Positions 8,283-17,019 of a stretch of 64,000 nucleotides of DNA are shown here, in pieces. Source of the DNA: Flavobacterium sp. MDT1-60 (GTDB taxonomy: Bacteria; Bacteroidota; Bacteroidia; Flavobacteriales; Flavobacteriaceae); the NCBI RefSeq assembly GCF_014844035.1, contig NZ_CP062159.1, positions 1,860,001-1,924,000 of the forward strand, given 5' to 3'. Each line of letters opens with the position of its first letter. Within the stretch, counting starts at the first letter, position 1. The notes under the pieces were generated by a model. The model was not told where the DNA came from, did not search any database, and saw only the letters and a list, made by a program, of their open reading frames with translations. The translations under genes and the position numbers were made by a program.

Positions 8283-8539
8283 AATTTTAGATTTATTTTT
8301 GATAGCTGTAAATTTAATGAAAATATATACTTAAAAATGTTTTTAACGAATGCTTAAGATTTGATTTTGATATTTTGTTTTAAAATATTTAAAATCAGTA
8401 TTTTAATTTGAGTTTTAGTCTTTGCTGAATAATAAATAATCGGGTAAAGATTAAAACGCCGGATTTGATGATTTTGTTAAAATTTTGAGAGTAATATAAA
8501 ACTGTTGTTTGTAAATGTGTGTTTTTAATAATGAAACTA

Positions 8540-8547
8540 TATTTTTG
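8540..8547 (+). promoter_or_regulatory. Candidate -7 box (TATTTTTG) for the MFS transporter gene
   Basis: Exact TAnnTTTG match 80 bp before the ATG at 8627. It lies inside the longer open frame that begins at 8519, which argues that translation starts at 8627. A good -33 TTG is not seen at the right spacing. Confidence 0.4.
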
Positions 8548-8626
8548 CAGACAAATGTTTGTTGTGTTAAACGAGTCGATTCATTTTTACAACACCATTT
8601 TTCAAAAAAAAACTATATCAACCACA

Positions 8627-9904
8627 ATGAAAAATAACCCAAATCAGGAGAACTCTCTTCGACATGTTCTTTTTGGTTCTTTAATTGGAACCACAATTGA
8701 ATTTTTTGATTTTTATATTTATGCCAATGCTGCCGTATTGGTTTTTCCGCAATTATTTTTTCCGGGAGCTAGCAGTACAAATTCCACATTAGAATCTTTG
8801 GCTACATTTTCAATAGCATTTCTTGCCAGACCTTTGGGTTCAGCTGTCTTTGGGCATTATGGAGATAAAATAGGGCGAAAAGTTACTTTAGTAGTAGCCT
8901 TATTAACGATGGGATTATCGACAATTGCAATTGGTTTTTTGCCGGGTTACGCCAGTATCGGAATCGCGGCACCAATCTTATTGATGTTATGCCGATTTGG
9001 ACAGGGAGTTGGTTTAGGAGGTGAATGGGGTGGAGCTGTTTTATTGGCTATTGAAAATGCACCACCACACAAACGAGCTTGGTACGGAATGTTTCCGCAA
9101 TTGGGAGCACCCATTGGATTGTTGCTTTCAGGTGGTACTTTTTTGATTTTGACCGATACCATGACCAGTGAAGATTTCATGGATTATGGCTGGAGAATTC
9201 CCTTTATAGCAAGTTCGCTTTTAGTAATTGTTGGATTTTATATCCGTTTGAAAATTAGTGAAACTCCAGCTTTTGAAAATTCAAAAATGGAGCAGAAAGA
9301 AGTTAAAGTACCCTTTTTTACTTTGCTTAAATCCTATAGAAATCAATTAATTTTTGGAACTTTATCTGCAGTTACAACCTTTTTGGTTTTTTATTTGATG
9401 ACCGTTTTTACATTGAGTTGGGCCACTTCTGACTTAGGTTTTACAAAAAGAGATGCATTGTTAATTCAGTTGCTTTCCGTATTGTTTTTCGCTTTTTTTA
9501 TTCCAATTTCAGCTTTAGTTGCGGATAAAATTGGCCGTCGAAAAATATTGATTATTACTACAGCTGCTATTGCTGTTTTTGGATTTTTCTTTTCGTACTT
9601 CCTTAATTCAGGAAATCCAGTTATGGTAACTGCGTTTGTTTGTATGGGAATGTCTTTGATGGGATTTACTTACGGACCATTGGGAACTTTTCTATCAGAA
9701 TTATTTCCTACCACAGTTCGTTATTCCGGTGCTTCTTTGACATTTAATTTGGCAGGAATTTTAGGTGCAGCATTTGCACCTATGATTGCTATATGGCTGG
9801 CGAGTACTTACGGTTTGAATTATGTAGGTTTTTATCTGACAGCTGCCGCTTTAATTTCTTTGGTTTCATTTTTAGTCATATCTAAGAAAGTACATCAGTT
9901 TTAA
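8627..9904 (+). CDS. MFS transporter, metabolite:proton symporter (MHS) family
   Basis: A 425-aa inner-membrane protein with 12 predicted helices. It starts MKNNPNQENSLRHVLFGSL, followed by LIGTTIEFFDFYIY, the MHS-family signature around TM1. The loop 2-3 motif is GHYGDKIGRK, and its repeat in the second half is VADKIGRRK. MHS transporters carry small carboxylates, betaines or shikimate with protons. The substrate cannot be told here. An in-frame upstream extension to 8519 exists but adds 36 residues unlike the family and contains the promoter box, so I use 8627. Confidence 0.85.
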   Translation: MKNNPNQENSLRHVLFGSLIGTTIEFFDFYIYANAAVLVFPQLFFPGASSTNSTLESLATFSIAFLARPLGSAVFGHYGDKIGRKVTLVVALLTMGLSTIAIGFLPGYASIGIAAPILLMLCRFGQGVGLGGEWGGAVLLAIENAPPHKRAWYGMFPQLGAPIGLLLSGGTFLILTDTMTSEDFMDYGWRIPFIASSLLVIVGFYIRLKISETPAFENSKMEQKEVKVPFFTLLKSYRNQLIFGTLSAVTTFLVFYLMTVFTLSWATSDLGFTKRDALLIQLLSVLFFAFFIPISALVADKIGRRKILIITTAAIAVFGFFFSYFLNSGNPVMVTAFVCMGMSLMGFTYGPLGTFLSELFPTTVRYSGASLTFNLAGILGAAFAPMIAIWLASTYGLNYVGFYLTAAALISLVSFLVISKKVHQF

Positions 9905-9917
9905 AAAAATATATTCT

Positions 9918-9956
9918 AAAAAAGAGTGGCTTCCATTATTGTAGCCACTCTTTTTT
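9918..9956. terminator. Bidirectional terminator between the MFS gene and the T9SS gene
   Basis: Stem AAAGAGTGGC/GCCACTCTTT (9921-9930 with 9944-9953) with A-rich and T-rich flanks on both sides. It abuts the stop codon of the minus-strand gene at 9957. Confidence 0.8.
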
Positions 9957-12062
9957 TTATCTTTTCAAACTAAAATGTCCTCTAAATTCTGTTCCGTTTA
10001 ATAGGGTAACTATAAACCAATAATCTGACGCAGGTTGTTGTTGCTTCAGATAATTTCCGTCCCAAGTATCATCTTCATATAATTCCTTGATTAATTTTCC
10101 GTAACGATCAAATATTTTTATTTTGGTTCTAGGTGCCAAATAAGCAAAATCAATTGTCCAGGTATCATTGTAACCGTCATTGTTTGGCGTGAAGAATTTT
10201 GGATAAGGAAGTTCATCAATAAATTTGATACAGTTGGCATTCGTTGCTTCAAGAATTTGAATGGTTATAGGAATTCTGTCACTTTCACAATTATTGATGG
10301 TTTGTGAGGCATAATACGTAATTCCGTTTTGAAGGATAGTTGATTCTGATAAATTAATAGTCGAAGAAATACTTTCGAACCATTTAATATTTTGCCCTGT
10401 AATATCAATGTCATTTATTGAAGCCTTTTTTTGAATGCAGAATTTTTGTGGCGAATCAGCAATAGGAATTTGGGTATCCTGGATTTTTACCGTAACAGCA
10501 AGTCTTTGGCCTTCGCAATTGTTTAATGTCTGTGTTGCGTAATAGATTCCATTTTGCAATAAAGTTGTTTGTGGCAAAATATTTCCATTCGTTGCAGAAT
10601 TATACCACTTGATATTTGTTCCACTAATGCCAATAGAGGCAAGTGTTGCGTTTTCATCAATACAAAATTGTTTAGAATTAGTCCCTGTTAGCAATGGGGT
10701 ATCGTATACGCGAACCAAAACTGGTGTTCTGTCGCTTTCACATCCTGTAGTTTGCGAAACATAATAAATCATATTATTTTCAAGCAAAGTGGTATTAGGC
10801 AAAGTACCCGCTGCAATATTTGAACTGTACCATTTTAGATTCTGTCCAGAAACCTGAATACTATTTAGTGTTGCATTTTCATTTTTACAATAAGCACGAC
10901 TATTAATTTCGAGCGGTGCATTTGGAGTATTCCCAACTGATACAGTAACTGCTAATCTTTGACTTTCACAACTGCTTATGGTTTGTGAAGCATAATAAGT
11001 CTTTCCATTCTGGAGATTGGTAGTTTCTGCCAACAAAGAACCATTGTTTAAGGCATCATACCATTTTATTAAACTTCCTGTAATATCAAGATTTGCAATT
11101 GTTGGATTTTGACCTGAACAAAAAGGCTGATTTGCATTTCCTGTTGGAGGAGGTGTACTTTCAATATTTATTGTCACAGGAGTTCTTTCGCTTTCGCAAC
11201 CATTGATGGTTTGCGAAGCATAATATGTGGTGCCGTTTTGAAGTAAAAAAGTATTTGGCAAAAGATTTCCAGCTGTTGAAGCATCATACCATTTTATGCT
11301 TTGTCCGGTAACTTGAACGGTATTCAATGTTGCATTTTGTTGAATACAGAAAGTTTTTGGTGAAGTTATAACTGGAGGAAGAACTTCTTTTACCTTTATT
11401 AAAACTGGATATCGGTTGCTTTCACATCCGTTTATGGTCTGCGAAATGTAATAGGTGGTTTGGTCTTGAAGTGAAGTATTTGATAATAAAAGATCTCCTC
11501 CGGTACTGTTATTATACCACTTGATATTTTGTCCAGATACTATGGCATCAGCTATTTTTGGATTGTCGATTTTACAGAAATTAAGATTTAAGATTGTAGG
11601 TGTTGCAGGTGACTGGTTAATATGAACCTTTACTGCTAATCTTTGAATGCTTTCCGGGCAATCTCCAGTCTTTTGCGAAGCGTAATAAATTTTACCATCT
11701 ATTAAACTAGTTGTTTTGGGCAACTCAGTTGTTGATGTTTCTGATTCATACCATTTTATGGAAGTTGAATTAGGTGCCAGATTGTTGATTTTGGCATTTT
11801 GATTGGAACAAAAGTATTGGTCCGATTCACCGCTTGGTTTCTCAGAATTACATAATCCCAGTTTTAAAATAAAACCATCATATGTAATAATATTTTGGTT
11901 GTGAAGAGAATTAAATGATTCAACATTCGAAGAAGGGTTTAAGTCACAGTCCCAAGCAAAATTACCTACAAAATATTGCGATTTTTTAGTAATTACAATA
12001 TCATTAAACCTTAAATAATAACAACTGTTACTGGTTGGCGGGGGTGACAGTTTTTTCTTCAC
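9957..12062 (-). CDS. C-terminal part of a large Ig-like repeat protein with T9SS type B sorting domain (frameshifted from 12028-13263)
   Basis: About 700 residues. The first 70 resemble the repeats of the upstream frame (YFVGNFAWDCDLNPSSN, then DGFILKL). Then come about seven repeats of roughly 75 aa with the pattern FC..N.T......G..IKWY, then TYYASQTINGCES.R.PVTV, each an Ig-like adhesin module. The last 85 residues are a gliding-motility CHU_C domain (FFTPNNDGYNDTW, then FDRYGKLIKEL, W.G..), a T9SS type B export and surface-attachment signal. There is no signal peptide at this GTG start. Removing one C from the C5 run just inside the frame joins it in phase to the upstream frame, so this is very probably the 3' part of one gene. 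Likely a cell-surface adhesin or gliding-related protein. Confidence 0.75.
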   Translation of the reverse strand: MKKKLSPPPTSNSCYYLRFNDIVITKKSQYFVGNFAWDCDLNPSSNVESFNSLHNQNIITYDGFILKLGLCNSEKPSGESDQYFCSNQNAKINNLAPNSTSIKWYESETSTTELPKTTSLIDGKIYYASQKTGDCPESIQRLAVKVHINQSPATPTILNLNFCKIDNPKIADAIVSGQNIKWYNNSTGGDLLLSNTSLQDQTTYYISQTINGCESNRYPVLIKVKEVLPPVITSPKTFCIQQNATLNTVQVTGQSIKWYDASTAGNLLPNTFLLQNGTTYYASQTINGCESERTPVTINIESTPPPTGNANQPFCSGQNPTIANLDITGSLIKWYDALNNGSLLAETTNLQNGKTYYASQTISSCESQRLAVTVSVGNTPNAPLEINSRAYCKNENATLNSIQVSGQNLKWYSSNIAAGTLPNTTLLENNMIYYVSQTTGCESDRTPVLVRVYDTPLLTGTNSKQFCIDENATLASIGISGTNIKWYNSATNGNILPQTTLLQNGIYYATQTLNNCEGQRLAVTVKIQDTQIPIADSPQKFCIQKKASINDIDITGQNIKWFESISSTINLSESTILQNGITYYASQTINNCESDRIPITIQILEATNANCIKFIDELPYPKFFTPNNDGYNDTWTIDFAYLAPRTKIKIFDRYGKLIKELYEDDTWDGNYLKQQQPASDYWFIVTLLNGTEFRGHFSLKR

Positions 12063-13263
12063 CTAATTTAAAGGCACTTTCAAAATTTCTATTTAAATCA
12101 AATTTGATTAAGATGCCTTCATTGTAATAATCATTTTGAGTTTTCAATATGTAACTGTTTGAGGAAGGATCTGCATCTATATTGCCAAGAAAGGATCCTG
12201 TAAAAAAAACATTATTGTCAAGATCATTTTTAATGCTGTTTATAAAAATATTTCCATCATATTCTTTGACATCTTTATAGTTACCGTCTTTGTCTAACCA
12301 TAAAAAATATTTACGAGAAGTAACAGGAACTACATTCGAAGAAGGATCAACATCAATATCATTAACATAGTAACTTGCAATACCACTAATAATAATATTT
12401 CCTTCTAAATCACTAGAAAAGTTTTCGGCACCTTGATTTGCCAGTTCTTTTTTCCATATAATTGAGCCATCAGTACTTTTTAGATCGTAAATTTCACAAT
12501 TGGGAGCTTCATTATTGTAAACAAGTTGAATATTTTGATCCTTTGCAACTAAGGCTTTTAAAAAACCAACATGCGAGTACGTTTTTCTCCATTGTAAATC
12601 CCCATTAGAAGTGATCTTTAAAAGATATTGACTAAAATTTGAACTATTTAAATCGAATTCTGGATTAGAAGGATGCAACCTTACATTTCCTCTAAATATT
12701 CCTGAAATATAGATATTGTTTTGATTGTCGAGGTCAAATGAAGACGCATATAACCTGCCAGCAGCCCAGTTGTCTGAATTTTTAAGTTTTATTCTAGATA
12801 TTTCATTTCCATCAGGAGAAAACTTTACAATAGTAACAGTAGGTTCTACAACACCGTCTTTAGTCATTTCGTTCAATACTAAAAGAACGTATATAGTATT
12901 ATCTGTTCCAATTTTAATATCAACTGCTTTATCTTCATCTGATTTATAAAGACCAAATGTTTTTCCCCACAGAAAATTTCCATCCTTATCTAATTTTGAT
13001 AAGTAAACTTCTCCGAAATTAAAATGATTAAAAGCGGTGTTATCAACTAGCTTTTCTCCGTTTGACGTTGGATCTAAATCAAAAACTAAAGAAGAGGTAA
13101 ATCCTATTACATAACTATTTTCCTCACTATCGACTTCTATTTTTGTTGATGAGTCACTTTCTGTATTTCCAAATTGTCTAGCCCATTGAAAATCTTGCGC
13201 ATTGGAACTATTAAAAAAGAATAAAGAAAAAAATAGAAAAATAAAAAGTAATTTGTATTTCAT
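12028..13263 (-). CDS. N-terminal part of the same large T9SS protein: signal peptide plus propeller-like repeats
   Basis: Starts at the ATG at 13263 with a textbook signal peptide (MKYKLLFIFLFFSLFFFNSS, cleavage after NAQ). An upstream in-frame ATG at 13326 would bury the signal behind 21 extra residues and is not preferred. The body has repeats built on G.F.G..D.DPSSN and a following L.K.D..GN (for example DIDVDPSSN, NIDADPSSN), resembling SBBP or beta-propeller repeats of Bacteroidetes surface proteins. The frame ends at TVTPANQ, but the repeat pattern resumes at once in the frame that begins at 12062. Without the downstream part it lacks a sorting domain and would not be secreted by T9SS. 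Confidence 0.7.
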   Translation of the reverse strand: MKYKLLFIFLFFSLFFFNSSNAQDFQWARQFGNTESDSSTKIEVDSEENSYVIGFTSSLVFDLDPTSNGEKLVDNTAFNHFNFGEVYLSKLDKDGNFLWGKTFGLYKSDEDKAVDIKIGTDNTIYVLLVLNEMTKDGVVEPTVTIVKFSPDGNEISRIKLKNSDNWAAGRLYASSFDLDNQNNIYISGIFRGNVRLHPSNPEFDLNSSNFSQYLLKITSNGDLQWRKTYSHVGFLKALVAKDQNIQLVYNNEAPNCEIYDLKSTDGSIIWKKELANQGAENFSSDLEGNIIISGIASYYVNDIDVDPSSNVVPVTSRKYFLWLDKDGNYKDVKEYDGNIFINSIKNDLDNNVFFTGSFLGNIDADPSSNSYILKTQNDYYNEGILIKFDLNRNFESAFKLGEEKTVTPANQ

Positions 13264-13361
13264 AGGTTTGTTTTGGATGGCAACAAATGTAATTAAATAT
13301 CTACAAGATAAAACTAAAATCAACAATCGAATCTTTTCCTAAAAAGTCTCCAAATATCCCT

Positions 13362-13369
13362 TATTTTTG
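13362..13369 (+). promoter_or_regulatory. Candidate -7 box (TATTTTTG) for the radical SAM gene
   Basis: Exact TAnnTTTG match 14 bp before the TTG start codon at 13384. If used, the leader would be only a few bases long, so the mRNA would be nearly leaderless. Confidence 0.35.
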
Positions 13370-13383
13370 CAAAAACATTTCCT

Positions 13384-15591
13384 TTGAAAACTAAACTCTT
13401 CATTATAACGCCTCCTTTTACACAGCTGAATACGCCTTATCCGGCAACAGCTTATATAAAAGGATTTCTAAACACTAAAAATGTCGAATCGGTTCAGGCG
13501 GATTTAGGTATTGATGTTATTTTGGAATTGTTTTCGAAGAAAGGATTAATTGATTTGTTTCAAGTTTCAAGCTCAAAGTTTCAAGTTTTGGGTTTCGAAA
13601 TTTCCGATAATTCAAAACGTATTTTTGCTTTACAGGACGAATACATCAAAACTATTGATGCTGTAATTCAGTTTTTACAAGGGAAAAATCCAACTTTGGC
13701 CTTGCAGATTTGTCAGGAAGATTTCCTGCCGGAGGCTTCTCGTTTTGCTCAGTTAGAAGAACTTGATTGGGCTTTTGGAACCATGGGAACTCAGGATAAA
13801 GCCAAGCATTTGGCAACTTTATATCTTGAAGATATTTCGGATTTTATAGTAGAATGTGTTGATGAAAATTTTGGCTTTAGCCGATATGCAGAGCGTTTGG
13901 GACGAAGTGCCAATTCTTTTGATGAATTGTATGAAGCTTTACAACAAAAGCCAACTTATATTGATTCGATTTTAATTTCACTTTTGGCAGCTAAAATTGA
14001 AGGTGCAAAACCAACTTTGTTTTTAATTTCTGTTCCCTTTCCTGGGAATTTATACAGTGCATTCCGATGTGCTCAATGGGTAAAACAAAATCATCCTGAA
14101 ATTAAGATTTCAATGGGCGGAGGTTTCCCTAATACCGAATTGCGTTCGCTTTCTGATAAACGTGTTTTTGAATTCTTCGATTTTATTACTTTGGATGATG
14201 GTGAAGTTCCGATAGAAGAACTTATAAATGCTGTCACTTCGAGCGAAGTCGAGAAGCATTATAAAAGAACATTCTTACTTGAAAGTGGAGAAGTGGTCTA
14301 TAAAAATAATTCTCTAAAACACGACTACAAACAAGCTCAGGTGGGAACTCCCGATTATTCTGATTTACCTTTGGATAAATACATTTCGGTTATCGAAATT
14401 GTGAATCCGATGCACAGAATGTGGAGCGACGGCCGTTGGAATAAATTGACAATGGCGCACGGCTGTTATTGGGGAAAGTGTACTTTCTGCGATATTTCAT
14501 TAGATTATATAAAGGTTTATGAACCTGTAGCCGCCAATTTGCTATGCGACAGAATGGAAGAAATGATGCTGCAAACGGGGCAGAATGGTTTTCATTTTGT
14601 GGATGAAGCGGCACCGCCAGCGTTGATGCGTGCATTAGCATTAGAAATTTTACGCCGAAAATTAGCGGTAACCTGGTGGACGAACATTCGATTTGAAAAA
14701 AGCTTTTCTAAAGATTTATGTTTGCTTTTAAAAGCTTCCGGATGTATTGCCGTTTCAGGAGGTTTAGAAGTGGCTTCAGATCGATTATTGAAACTTATAG
14801 ACAAAGGCGTTACCGTTGAACAAGTAGCAAAAGTAACCCGCAATTTTACCGAAGCCGGAATTATGGTCCATGCGTATTTAATGTACGGATACCCAACACA
14901 GACCATTCAGGAAACGATTGACAGTCTCGAAATGGTACGTCAATTGTTTGAGGCCGGAATTCTGCAGTCTGGTTTTTGGCATCAATTTGCGATGACGGCA
15001 CATAGTCCGGTTGGTTTGTATCCGGAGAAATTTGGTGTGATAAAAGCAACAGAAATCATCGGAACTTTTGCAAACAACGATATCGATTATACAGATTCTA
15101 CCGGAATCAATCACGATAAATTCAGCTTTGGACTAAAGAAATCACTTTTTAATTTCATGCACGGAATTTGTTTCGATTACGAATTGCAAGATTGGTTTGA
15201 TTTTAAAATTCCGAAAACTAAAATAGATCCTGATTTTATTTTTAATGCACTGGAAGAAGGAAATGATTTCAATACAAAACCAAATGCAAAAGTGGTTTGG
15301 CTTGGCGGAAAACCTTCTGTAGAACATTTCACAAAATCAAAAAAAGGAAATTCCTGGGAAATGATGAGTTTTACTTTTCACGATAAAAAGGAAAGTTTCA
15401 CTATTCAGACCAATAAAAATGAAGGAGAGTGGTTAGTCGAAATTTTGAGTAAAATCTCGATTTCAAATACTAAGAATTATACTTTTCAGGAAGTAAAAGC
15501 AGATTTCGAAACGCAATTGGAGGATTTTGAATTGTTTTGGTATTCTAAGCCGGTTAATACTTTGAGAGAGTTTGGGTTGTTGGTTTTGTAG
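13384..15591 (+). CDS. B12-binding radical SAM protein of unknown reaction
   Basis: 735 aa. The N-terminus KLFIITPPFTQLNTPYPATA and the region ISVPFPGNLYSAFRCAQWV, then SMGGGFPNTELR, fit a cobalamin-binding domain (about 1-290). The radical SAM barrel follows, with cysteines at 361, 366 and 369 (HGCYWGKCTFC). The spacing is CX4CX2C, not the usual CX3CX2C. SGGLEVASDRLLKL and MVHAYLMYGYPTQT are further SAM and cluster-binding strands. The start is a TTG, chosen because the conserved N-terminus begins there. Two stretches look like non-coding repeats read in frame (see separate entries). No biosynthetic partners lie nearby, so the substrate is unknown. Confidence 0.8.
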   Translation: MKTKLFIITPPFTQLNTPYPATAYIKGFLNTKNVESVQADLGIDVILELFSKKGLIDLFQVSSSKFQVLGFEISDNSKRIFALQDEYIKTIDAVIQFLQGKNPTLALQICQEDFLPEASRFAQLEELDWAFGTMGTQDKAKHLATLYLEDISDFIVECVDENFGFSRYAERLGRSANSFDELYEALQQKPTYIDSILISLLAAKIEGAKPTLFLISVPFPGNLYSAFRCAQWVKQNHPEIKISMGGGFPNTELRSLSDKRVFEFFDFITLDDGEVPIEELINAVTSSEVEKHYKRTFLLESGEVVYKNNSLKHDYKQAQVGTPDYSDLPLDKYISVIEIVNPMHRMWSDGRWNKLTMAHGCYWGKCTFCDISLDYIKVYEPVAANLLCDRMEEMMLQTGQNGFHFVDEAAPPALMRALALEILRRKLAVTWWTNIRFEKSFSKDLCLLLKASGCIAVSGGLEVASDRLLKLIDKGVTVEQVAKVTRNFTEAGIMVHAYLMYGYPTQTIQETIDSLEMVRQLFEAGILQSGFWHQFAMTAHSPVGLYPEKFGVIKATEIIGTFANNDIDYTDSTGINHDKFSFGLKKSLFNFMHGICFDYELQDWFDFKIPKTKIDPDFIFNALEEGNDFNTKPNAKVVWLGGKPSVEHFTKSKKGNSWEMMSFTFHDKKESFTIQTNKNEGEWLVEILSKISISNTKNYTFQEVKADFETQLEDFELFWYSKPVNTLREFGLLVL
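13558..13596 (+). repeat. TTTCAAG-type repeat inside the radical SAM coding sequence
   Basis: TTTCAAGTTTCAAGCTCAAA and then another TTTCAAGTTT, encoding FQVSSSKFQVLGF in frame. This short tandem pattern normally occurs between genes in Flavobacterium, judging from memory. Here it falls in the N-terminal domain. Confidence 0.4.
14233..14260 (+). repeat. REP-like palindrome inside the radical SAM coding sequence
   Basis: GTCACTTCGAGCGAAGTCGA followed by GAAGCATT, with the perfect hairpin ACTTCG-AG-CGAAGT. It is read in frame as VTSSEVEKH between the cobalamin-binding and radical SAM domains, where a variable linker would tolerate it. A related but degenerate element lies between genes at 24821-24860 (GAGCGAAGTCGAAG). 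Confidence 0.55.
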
Positions 15592-15644
15592 ATTTATTTA
15601 GGATTTTTCTTATTTTTACATAAGAATAAAATCTTAATAATATT

Positions 15645-15959
15645 ATGCTATTTCAAGAAGGCTATCACACCTATTATATCTACATCTTAACCAATAAGCC
15701 TAGAAGTGTTTTCTATACAGGAGTTACTAATAATTTAAAAAAGAGATTAAATCAGCATCAAGAACACATTTTCCTGAAGAATAAGACATTTGCCTCAAAG
15801 TATAATGTTCAATTCTTATTATACTATGAAAAATTTACCTGGATTCATGAGGCAATTGCTCGAGAGAAGGAAATTAAAGGTTGGAGAAGAGAGAAAAAGA
15901 TAGAACTGATAAAATCGATGAATCCTGACTTTGAATTTTTGAATTACTTGTTTGAATAG
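15645..15959 (+). CDS. GIY-YIG nuclease family protein, single domain
   Basis: A 104-aa GIY-YIG domain and little else. YIY (11-13) and YTG (24-26) are the namesake motifs, Arg34 lies in LKKRLNQH, the metal-binding Glu is Glu74 or Glu76 in AREKEIKGW, and Asn93 lies in NPDF. Stand-alone proteins of this kind (UPF0213-like) are abundant in Bacteroidetes, but their function is not established. Structure-specific DNA cleavage is inferred. A 38-bp inverted repeat begins 7 bp after the stop codon, which suggests a link between nuclease and repeat. Confidence 0.85.
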   Translation: MLFQEGYHTYYIYILTNKPRSVFYTGVTNNLKKRLNQHQEHIFLKNKTFASKYNVQFLLYYEKFTWIHEAIAREKEIKGWRREKKIELIKSMNPDFEFLNYLFE

Positions 15960-15966
15960 GATTGCG

Positions 15967-16101
15967 GAGCTACTTGCGGGGATTCCTCGTTCCTCGGAAT
16001 GACATACTTTTTGGTTACTATTTGAATAATTAATTATTAATGAAGGATTTTCCGTCCGATTTGTCATTCCGAGGAACGAGGAATCTCCGCAAGTAGCTCG
16101 A
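15967..16101. repeat. Pair of inverted 38-bp REP-like elements
   Basis: The left arm 15967-16004 and the right arm 16064-16101 are reverse complements with one mismatch. The core reads ATTCCGAGGAACGAGGAATC on the right arm. A 59-bp AT-rich spacer, containing the small palindrome AATAATTAATTATT, separates them. The arrangement is BIME-like. A degenerate relative (TTCGTTGCTCGGAATAACAA) lies at about 24869. Confidence 0.8.
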
Positions 16102-16134
16102 CAAGATTTTCAAAATTATAAGTGTAAAAAAAAA

Positions 16135-16899
16135 TCAATACTCCACAAAAGTCCCATCAGCAGGAACAGCCGTTTTAGACAAAAGACCATTTTCTGATAA
16201 AGCATTTTTCAATTGCTCTCTAGTCGTTGGGCAATGATTTAAAGCTTCTAAATGATTCGCGAAAACTTTTCCCGGAGCCAGTGCCGTAAACTTCAAAATA
16301 TCATTCATTCGCATTAATAAGGGTTGGCCAATATCTAATCTAGCAGTTCCGCAAGCTACAGTTGCAATGTCGGGTTTAAATTCAACCAAAACTTTTTGTA
16401 CGTGTTCTGTGAAAACGGTATCTGAACTTACATAAATAGATTTTTCATTGGCTAATTCAATAAAAAAGCCCGTTACATTTCCCATCAATTTAGCGATAAA
16501 TCCGTAACCGTGAATGGCTGGAATTCCTGTAATCTTCCCATCCAGAAAGGGTTGAGGTTTCCAATAATTTAAAGTTTGAGTGATATTTAAACCTCTTTTG
16601 ATTAATTCTTTTTCAATTTGGACATTGCAGATTACGGGAATGCTTTTGCGTCTCAAAAAAACTTCGCCAGCTTTGTCGATATGGTCCGGATGTAAATGTG
16701 TAATGAGGCAATGTGTCACTTTGCTTAAAATTTCCCGACTGTTTTTAGGCAAAGAAACCATTGGATTTCTATGAGGATTATATCGAAAGATGGTAAAGGG
16801 TGGAATTGTTTTTCTTTTTCCTAACATCGGGTCAACTAAAATCACATGTTGCTCCGTTTCAATAACTAAAGTAGCGTTACGTAAATGATGTAATTTCAT
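16135..16899 (-). CDS. Metallo-beta-lactamase-fold hydrolase (UlaG-like)
   Basis: 254 aa with the metal-binding motif THLHPDHID (His68, His70, Asp72, His73), a later SSDTVF strand and a C-terminal NHLEALNHC. The N-terminus MKLHHLRNATLVIETEQHVI matches the compact MBL group related to UlaG lactonase. No signal peptide, so it is cytoplasmic. The substrate is not deducible and nothing in the neighbourhood points to one. Confidence 0.8.
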   Translation of the reverse strand: MKLHHLRNATLVIETEQHVILVDPMLGKRKTIPPFTIFRYNPHRNPMVSLPKNSREILSKVTHCLITHLHPDHIDKAGEVFLRRKSIPVICNVQIEKELIKRGLNITQTLNYWKPQPFLDGKITGIPAIHGYGFIAKLMGNVTGFFIELANEKSIYVSSDTVFTEHVQKVLVEFKPDIATVACGTARLDIGQPLLMRMNDILKFTALAPGKVFANHLEALNHCPTTREQLKNALSENGLLSKTAVPADGTFVEY

Positions 16900-17019
16900 A
16901 TCATGTAAAATTAGAACTTAAAAATACGAAGATTTTTCAAATTTAATTTACAGATTTTTCTTTATTTTTAACAGAATTGTTATTATTTAAAAGTCAATTT
17001 TTCTAACCATTTAATGGTG

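Noticed and set aside
10300..11800. Regular spacing of near-repeats, considered as a CRISPR array
   Set aside because: Period is about 210-220 bp, repeats are diverged and encode Ig-like modules in one frame; no short direct repeats with unique spacers.
12040..12060. Programmed ribosomal frameshift at the C5 run
   Set aside because: No slippery heptamer or downstream pseudoknot seen, and the protein family gives no precedent; a sequence error or mutation is simpler.
12062..12062. GTG at 12062 as a true gene start
   Set aside because: No signal peptide, starts in the middle of a repeat that continues from the upstream frame, and overlaps it by 35 bp.
15819..16067. 82-aa minus-strand frame overlapping the GIY-YIG end
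   Set aside because: Consists of the REP element read through plus antisense of the nuclease; no start context.
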